Source: an uncultured Bacilli bacterium (lineage in GTDB: Bacteria; Bacillota_I; Bacilli_A; RF39; UBA660). Taken from it: a DNA stretch of 64,000 nt. Shown here piece after piece: positions 60,201 through 64,000 of this stretch. The stretch lies in contig CAKORJ010000001.1 in the NCBI GenBank assembly GCA_934101575.1, positions 558,001 to 622,000 on the forward strand, read 5' to 3'. The notes beneath the pieces were generated by a model. The model was not told the origin of the DNA. It saw only the letters and a program-made list of their open reading frames with translations, and made no database searches. The position numbers and the translations under genes are program-made. How positions within the stretch are numbered: position 1 is the stretch's first letter; every line of letters begins with the position of its first letter.

Positions 60201-60341
60201 ATCTTGTTGATTTCCTTTTAATAGAGCATAACTAGTACCACCAAAGAGAGATACTATTCCAAAAAGAGCAATAAAAAGACTTATTATATATTTTTTGTTA
60301 TAATTTACCCCACCGCTAGAGAAAACATTTATTCGTTTCAT
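57285..60341 (-). CDS. modular surface protein: TasA-like, glycine-rich, discoidin and LamG domains
   Basis: A 1,018-residue protein. The leader MKRINVFSSGG and anchor end in GGTSYALLKG, a SipW-cognate-like signal. A TasA/camelysin-like domain covers about 45-195. A glycine-rich domain of the ALK/LTK type begins at EYTVPRDGYYYIEMAGAGGG and includes LYFYVGGKG, GGGGGATDVR and later SLISRIMVAGGGGG and SYISGYAG. It is interrupted by a discoidin-like module (about 313-464). A second discoidin-like domain (640-780) and a LamG-like domain follow, ending KALTAEEVKHNYLYD. The ATG at 60341 has AAGGAG upstream. It is probably an adhesin or glycan-binding protein; the ligand is unknown. Confidence 0.72.
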   Translation of the reverse strand: MKRINVFSSGGVNYNKKYIISLFIALFGIVSLFGGTSYALLKGNQQDPNEQIIKTGSIELKLTENYETINKKISIMGDEEGLLQEKTYDFNIKNIGSSPAKYDLKLINEIPSTYTGKVLDTKYIKVGLEINGEEYGPMSLEKVKNIIDSDIIYKNEIINYKLRIWLDKSKEEEISKLEDYKAFLKLKIEAEQRPESMDIGVNAKTFNYTGDVQEYTVPRDGYYYIEMAGAGGGSAQYSSYLSEGYGGFTSGYTYLKANEKLYFYVGGKGSSHSGTTTDKVTDNGKGYNGGSIGNFYASNSNAGGGGGATDVRLKKASTQKYRYVRSYISGSDKNTGNHWLELEVYDKSHKILSKGKAITHNGTSLTYSGNATSTAALTDGNIATANYVEVKGVTDAYIEMDLGAEYEIGEVFVWHYYGDSRTYKKNKIVLLDSTKTKQNTVFNSDVDGEYKETEFGKQVNTDDKESLISRIMVAGGGGGADSHTSYPDYSGDGGNGGTLYGEVAQKMTNTCYKYGESGTQTYGGYSIKCSSSYATINSGYFGRGGTNNHSGGGGGYYGGGSGQHTSAGGGSSYISGYAGVNSVKESTTITHNNQTIHYSGKYFVGGKMLSGRNENNGYAKISYVDTKPKRKNIKLNNVRYIKDCHNINSSSMNRNYWAEMQAIKDGVNIAKGKTITGSVSAATGYEYSNVLDGKIDTYAATGTQNPGNTCVTVDLGKTYDLDEIMIMHDNNPHSNSWVFYDNKTYVSSDNTNFTTLINDINYQTSTGKRVNAYTDYYNGYIQDNLKLWYDGYNNTGTAKSYTTSTWKDLSGSGYDGTITNYSSKAVWADTNLQTTDSVVSTISAATLLPPTSDRTLSITFFLTNYPPYTNTTYGNTGVLIGAARYSGMAIYWRSTSAKSYYIVGGTRTASELIEDDNKFDTYNSIAKRINLTYVNDSTNGKVINYIDGVKVNETKSVTGSYQNTSEMGNFGLNKAQIYSSSSPASSLNIGIYNAKVYAKALTAEEVKHNYLYDAQQYP
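58950..59405 (-). other. discoidin-like module nested in the glycine-rich domain
   Basis: In the paralogue at 60412-62586 the glycine-rich domain passes from ATDVR to SSLISRIMVA within about 14 residues. Here about 150 residues lie between the same two motifs, including GNHWLELEVYDKS, ALTDGNIATANYVEVKG and IGEVFVWHYYGDSR, all of F5/8 type C character. Confidence 0.6.
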
Positions 60342-60371
60342 TAGAACCACTCCTTAGTATTTTATATATTA

Positions 60372-60400
60372 ATAATACATTAAAAGAACTACTTTTTCAA
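60372..60400 (-). promoter_or_regulatory. surface-gene promoter, copy B, -35 in upstream terminator loop
   Basis: TTGAAA (60395-60400) and TATTAT (60372-60377), spacer 17, driving the 57285-60341 gene. Confidence 0.75.
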
Positions 60401-60409
60401 GTAGTCTTT
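60381..60409 (-). terminator. intrinsic terminator of the 60412-62586 gene
   Basis: ACTACTT, loop GAAA and AAGTAGT, then TCTTTT on the minus strand. Confidence 0.7.
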
Positions 60410-60411
60410 GG

Positions 60412-62586
60412 TTAATCTATATTAAATCTTTGTTTATCATATAAATAATTATGCTGTATTTCTTCTTTTGTTAAGGCTTTGTTATAAACTCTTATGGAAT
60501 AGATTTCGCCTTGAAAATAATTAGCAGTTGACATACCTCCAATATATATCCCAGGATTTGGTTTCCGAGCATCAAAATCATAAATAGCTTCTCTCATTAA
60601 AGTATTTTTATTATATAGCTTATAATTTCTATCATTTCTTACGTTAGTCATTAAAAAATATTTACCTATATCATCTTTAGTTATATCTACTCTAGTTGTA
60701 TTATAATGTGCTGAACCATCTCCAGTATCATAACCTATTTGATTCGCACTACTTATCCATAAACTTCCATATTGTGCTACCGAGGTGCCAGTATCAATTG
60801 TATTAAATATTGATTGATAACTTGAGGCTACCTTTCTTGGTTTTAACAGTACTTCAATTGTATGTTCTTTTGATATATTATATACTGCCCCACTTGTTTT
60901 ATATGCATAATCATTTGTACCATCAAACGATAAATAATTGTTATACCATGTTGCTCCACTTATTGTTACATTATTTCCTGTTCCACTTAAATCTTTCCAG
61001 GTTGTTGTTGTATTATTTCTTGTTGTTCCTGTATTTGCATATCCATCATACCAAAGTACTAAATTATCTTGGGCATAACCATTATAAGTATCATTATAAG
61101 CATTTATTCTATGACCATTACTTGTCTCAATACTAGCTTCAGTTATTACTTCTTTCCATGTACTATTATCATTTGATACATATGTTATGTTATCATAATA
61201 AACTCTTTGGTCTCCAAAATAGTTCCATACTGCTATTTCATCTAAATCATATTCTTTTCCTAAGTCTACTGTTATGCACTGATTAGTTGTGTTAGAAGAG
61301 GGTCTAGCCCAATTACTGATAGTTATATCTCCATCTGTTATTCTACTATAAGGATAAGAGTTATCTTGACTTGTTGTCCCTATTACCGATTTTCCTTTTG
61401 CTATATTTATTCCATCTTTTATTGCCTGTAATTCTAACCAATGATTATTAATACCATAACTACTATTACTAATACAATTCTTTATATATCTTACGTTGTT
61501 TAGTTTTGTTGTTTTTCTTCTTGGCTTTTCTCCTACATAGGTTATTTTGGCATATCCATTTCCTTCATTTTGTCCTTCAAGCATTTTTCCTTCGATAAAG
61601 TATTTACCGCTATAGTGAAGTGTATTATTTGTGTGAGTTATTGCAGTTGAGTTTGTTACAGAGTTTGCTCCGGCATAGCCACTTATATATGATGAACCAC
61701 TACATGAATATACTTCAGAAGTTCCTCCACCATAGTAACCTCCTCCACCACCTGGTCCATATAAAGTTCCTGGATATGCTCCTTGTCCAAAACCGCTACC
61801 TGCACTATAACTGCCTGTGCCACCACTTATTTGATTTCCTCCAGTACATGACTGAGTTCTATCAGATCTTGTATAATATCCTATTTTACCATATAAATAA
61901 CTTCCGTCTCCTCCAATATAATTATATCCTGAAGAAGATATACCCATATAGTTACTTGCTCCGCCTCCTCCAGCTGCTACCATTATTCTTGATATTAAAG
62001 ATGATGTTGTATTCCAAGAACCCGAGACAACTCTTACATCTGTTGCTCCTCCACCGGAGCCATAGTATGTATTTCCTCCTGTATATTGTAAAGTATATCC
62101 TCCTCCATTATAGCCACCATTTGACCCGCAACAATTCTTGGCTGAGCTACATACACATCTTTTACCTTGTCCCCCGACATAAAAGTAAAGCTTTTCTCCT
62201 GCTTTTAACTCTATATATCCACTTGTTTTAGAACCTTTTCCTCCAGAATATGTTGCATTATATTCTGCATATGAACTTCCTCCTTGAGCTCCAGCCATTT
62301 CTATATAATAATATCCATCTTTTTGTACTGTATACTCTTCTGGTTTTCCTATATAACTAAAATTCTTATCGTAATTTGACTTGGCCTCTACTGTTATTGT
62401 CTCATCTCCGGTTAATTCATCTTGAAAGAGTGCATAAGATGAGCTTGCTTTATATGATATTAAACCTACTGATAAGAGAAATGTTATACATATAATTGAT
62501 AGTTTTATTTTATTAAACTCTTTTATATTCTTGTTTAAGAGCCTATAGAATACCCGCCCCCCATAGCGAATATTTGTTCGTTTCAT
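60412..62586 (-). CDS. modular surface protein: glycine-rich, discoidin and LamG domains
   Basis: A 724-residue paralogue of the flanking proteins. The leader MKRTNIRYGGRVFYRLLNK and an anchor ending in SSSYALFQDE match the 14399-16015 protein closely, though the ectodomains differ. The ALK-like glycine-rich domain spans about 75-350 (GYYYIEMAGAQGG, LYFYVGGQGKRC, GGGATDVRVV, RIMVAAGGGG, GSSYISGYAG). Paired cysteines (CVCSSAKNCCG) in the first loop may stabilise it. A discoidin-like domain follows (NVRYIKNCISNS, CITVDLGKEYDLDEIAVW), then a LamG-like domain (LSFDGTNDYAY, IYSIRVYNKALTKEEIQ). The gene is flanked by the 121-base repeats. AAGGAG precedes the ATG. Confidence 0.75.
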   Translation of the reverse strand: MKRTNIRYGGRVFYRLLNKNIKEFNKIKLSIICITFLLSVGLISYKASSSYALFQDELTGDETITVEAKSNYDKNFSYIGKPEEYTVQKDGYYYIEMAGAQGGSSYAEYNATYSGGKGSKTSGYIELKAGEKLYFYVGGQGKRCVCSSAKNCCGSNGGYNGGGYTLQYTGGNTYYGSGGGATDVRVVSGSWNTTSSLISRIMVAAGGGGASNYMGISSSGYNYIGGDGSYLYGKIGYYTRSDRTQSCTGGNQISGGTGSYSAGSGFGQGAYPGTLYGPGGGGGYYGGGTSEVYSCSGSSYISGYAGANSVTNSTAITHTNNTLHYSGKYFIEGKMLEGQNEGNGYAKITYVGEKPRRKTTKLNNVRYIKNCISNSSYGINNHWLELQAIKDGINIAKGKSVIGTTSQDNSYPYSRITDGDITISNWARPSSNTTNQCITVDLGKEYDLDEIAVWNYFGDQRVYYDNITYVSNDNSTWKEVITEASIETSNGHRINAYNDTYNGYAQDNLVLWYDGYANTGTTRNNTTTTWKDLSGTGNNVTISGATWYNNYLSFDGTNDYAYKTSGAVYNISKEHTIEVLLKPRKVASSYQSIFNTIDTGTSVAQYGSLWISSANQIGYDTGDGSAHYNTTRVDITKDDIGKYFLMTNVRNDRNYKLYNKNTLMREAIYDFDARKPNPGIYIGGMSTANYFQGEIYSIRVYNKALTKEEIQHNYLYDKQRFNID

Positions 62587-62617
62587 TTGTAATCACTCCT
62601 TAGTATTTTACATATTA

Positions 62618-62646
62618 ATAATACATTAAAAGAACTACTTTTTCAA
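62618..62646 (-). promoter_or_regulatory. surface-gene promoter, copy C, -35 in upstream terminator loop
   Basis: TTGAAA (62641-62646) and TATTAT (62618-62623), spacer 17, driving the 60412-62586 gene. Confidence 0.75.
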
Positions 62647-62655
62647 GTAGTCTTT
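62627..62655 (-). terminator. intrinsic terminator of the right-edge surface gene
   Basis: ACTACTT, loop GAAA and AAGTAGT, then TCTTTT on the minus strand; identical to the copy at 60381-60409. Confidence 0.7.
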
Positions 62656-62657
62656 GG

Positions 62658-64000
62658 TTAATCTATATTAAATCTTTGTTTATCATATAAATAATTATGC
62701 TGTATTTCTTCTTTTGTTAAGGCTTTGTTATATATTCTTACTGAGTATATGTTACCTTTAAAGTTTCTTCCTGAATCTATACCTGTTCCACTTGGATTTG
62801 CTGCTATTGCCATTGGTGTGCTGTTTCCTGGAGTTCCTATACTTCCTGATATGGCATAAGAATCATATAATGTTCCATCTGTATATAAGTTGATATTTTT
62901 CCCATCATAGTTAGTTGCAGCGGATTGTATTTTATTTAGAATGAAATCTTTTTTTATTGTACGATATGCGGATGATATATAGAAATCACTCATTAACTTT
63001 GAATCTGATACTGTTAAACCATATCCACCACCTTCAAAGTTTGCTACAATACCTTCTTCTGGTCCAGTTGTGTAGTTATCTTTTTTATAGACCACCTCAA
63101 TAGTTGGATTTTCATAGTTCATTTGTGATAGTTGTACCCAATCGTCTGATCCATCAAAATATAAATAGTTGTTATACCAAACTGGACTTCCTTTTATTGT
63201 TCCTTTATATGTATTCGTATTTGCTAAATCTTTCCATGTTGTAGCGTTATGGGTTCTTGTTGTTCCTGTGTTTGAGTAGCCATCAAACCACGATATTAGA
63301 CCTGTTCTTCCGATGTAACCATTTATATGATCTATGTATGCATTATATCTTGCACCATTACTGGACTCTAACCATACTTCATTTTTAGATAAGTTGGTCC
63401 AATTGCTATTATCACTTGATACTTGAAAGTTATTTGATATGTATTTTCTTGGATCCTCAAAATAGTTCCATAGTGCTACTTCATCTAGATCATATGTGCC
63501 TCCTAGGTCTACTGTTACACATTGATTAGAGGATGCTGAGGATGGTTCTGCATAAACTGAATATGTTATGTCTCCATCTGTTATTCTACTATATGGCATA
63601 GTGCTGTTTTCTGTTGTTGAACCTATTACTGTTTTTCCTTTGGCTATATTTATTCCATCTTTTATAGCCTGGATTTCTCCCCAGTGGTTGTTATTATTTC
63701 TTGTATTATAACTTATACAGTCTTTTATATATCTTACATTGTTTAAATTAGCATTTTTTCTTTTAGGTTTATCTCCTATATATTTTATTTTTGCATAACC
63801 ATTACCTTTGTTTTGCCCTTCTATCATTTCTGCTCCTATGAAGTATTTACCACTATAATGGATTGTTTGGTTGGTATGAGTTATAGTTGTACTTTCTTTG
63901 ACTGAGTTTGCTCCGGCATATCCACTTATATATGAGGATCCTCCTGCTCCGGGTTGCCATACTCCTGATGCTCCGCCATAGTAGCCTCCACCTCCGCCAC
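62658..64000 (-). CDS. modular surface protein, 5' part outside window
   Basis: The reading frame is open from the stop at 62658 to the window edge, so the N-terminal part is missing; the internal Met at 63827 is not the start. The visible 447 codons begin inside a glycine-rich domain (GGYYGGASGVW, GGSSYISGYAGANSV). They continue with HYSGKYFIGAEMIEGQNKGNGYAKI, a discoidin-like domain (CVTVDLGGTYDLDEVALWNYF) and a LamG-like domain (YLYFDGSDDWVQLS). They end in the same 23 residues as the 60412-62586 gene. It is the third member of the array and probably has the same anchor and promoter upstream. Confidence 0.75.
   Translation of the reverse strand, partial: GGGGGYYGGASGVWQPGAGGSSYISGYAGANSVKESTTITHTNQTIHYSGKYFIGAEMIEGQNKGNGYAKIKYIGDKPKRKNANLNNVRYIKDCISYNTRNNNNHWGEIQAIKDGINIAKGKTVIGSTTENSTMPYSRITDGDITYSVYAEPSSASSNQCVTVDLGGTYDLDEVALWNYFEDPRKYISNNFQVSSDNSNWTNLSKNEVWLESSNGARYNAYIDHINGYIGRTGLISWFDGYSNTGTTRTHNATTWKDLANTNTYKGTIKGSPVWYNNYLYFDGSDDWVQLSQMNYENPTIEVVYKKDNYTTGPEEGIVANFEGGGYGLTVSDSKLMSDFYISSAYRTIKKDFILNKIQSAATNYDGKNINLYTDGTLYDSYAISGSIGTPGNSTPMAIAANPSGTGIDSGRNFKGNIYSVRIYNKALTKEEIQHNYLYDKQRFNID

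Larger units (their letters stand above)
60366..60486 (-). repeat. 121-base direct repeat, copy 1
   Basis: Identical base for base to 62612-62732. It covers the -10, the terminator/-35 hairpin, the stop codon and the last 23 codons of the upstream surface gene. One mismatch to the left, identity resumes for 17 bases. Confidence 0.9.
62612..62732 (-). repeat. 121-base direct repeat, copy 2
   Basis: Perfect match to 60366-60486, offset 2,246 bases, which is exactly one gene-plus-intergenic unit. Confidence 0.9.

Noticed and set aside
61620..62231. 203-codon plus-strand reading frame inside a surface-protein gene
   Set aside because: Low-complexity Leu/His/Tyr composition produced by antisense of Gly/Ser/Tyr codons. 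No start signals, and the minus-strand gene is clear.

Overview
The window is AT-rich, densely packed bacterial chromosome. It looks like a low-GC Gram-positive of the class Bacilli (Bacillota), probably an uncultivated host-associated lineage; the lineage is inference. The grounds are strong purine-rich Shine-Dalgarno sites, sigma-A promoters with 17-base spacers, an RNase J1/J2 pair, AddAB, RecU beside a class A penicillin-binding protein, dnaG-rpoD-trmK in Bacillus order, the Bacillus ireB-ruvX-yrzB-mltG-yrrM-yrrN-yrrO-greA block, and an alpha/beta-type small acid-soluble spore protein. The spore protein implies that the organism, or a recent ancestor, forms endospores. No ribosomal RNA, CRISPR array, prophage or insertion sequence was seen. 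No gene-free stretch exceeds 300 bases; the longest are 55400-55584 and 11056-11222, and both hold promoters.

Layout. 1-5462 (+): recU (cut by the window edge), a class A PBP and an LCP-family wall-polymer ligase. 5481-11055 (-): a DUF4116-repeat protein, an unknown protein, RNase J2 and a zinc-phospholipase-like protein. 11223-11930 (+): an orphan LytTR regulator with a degenerate receiver. 11957-16015 (-): phosphoketolase and a surface protein whose last 58 codons differ sharply in base composition. 16081-21529 (-): addA and addB. 21583-25383 (-): a small anchored protein and a large BspA/InlB-like surface protein. 25492-33431 (-): FemAB-type transferase, ddl, spore protein, thiI, tig, a small membrane protein, HAD phosphatase, rhomboid protease and greA. 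33500-38174 (-): the tRNA-wobble, wall and recombination operon. 38265-41432 (-): LACC1-like protein, rarA, an unknown protein and three tRNAs. 41525-48720 (-): tsaD-rimI-tsaB-tsaE, several envelope proteins and an Rpn-type nuclease. 48894-55399 (-): smc, trmK, rpoD and dnaG. 55585-57255 (+): RNase J1. 57285-64000 (-): three large modular surface proteins in a row.

The housekeeping genes are ordinary. The unusual content is the surface-protein system. Several proteins share a short N-terminal leader and membrane anchor ending in a SipW-cognate-like (A/S)-Y/F-A-(L/Y)-F motif, but carry unrelated ectodomains: a formylglycine-enzyme/C-type-lectin-like fold, ALK-like glycine-rich plus discoidin plus LamG modules, and InlB plus BspA repeats. 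Three of these genes share one almost identical promoter-leader cassette. Two neighbouring genes are bounded by a 121-base perfect direct repeat, so the array can probably expand, contract or exchange modules. The GC-rich 3' end of the 14399-16015 gene resembles the variable region of a diversity-generating retroelement target, but no reverse transcriptase or template repeat is visible here.

A second general feature is regulatory compactness. In six intergenic regions the -35 hexamer of the next gene lies inside the intrinsic-terminator hairpin of the gene before it, and in two more the -35 lies in the last codons of the preceding gene.
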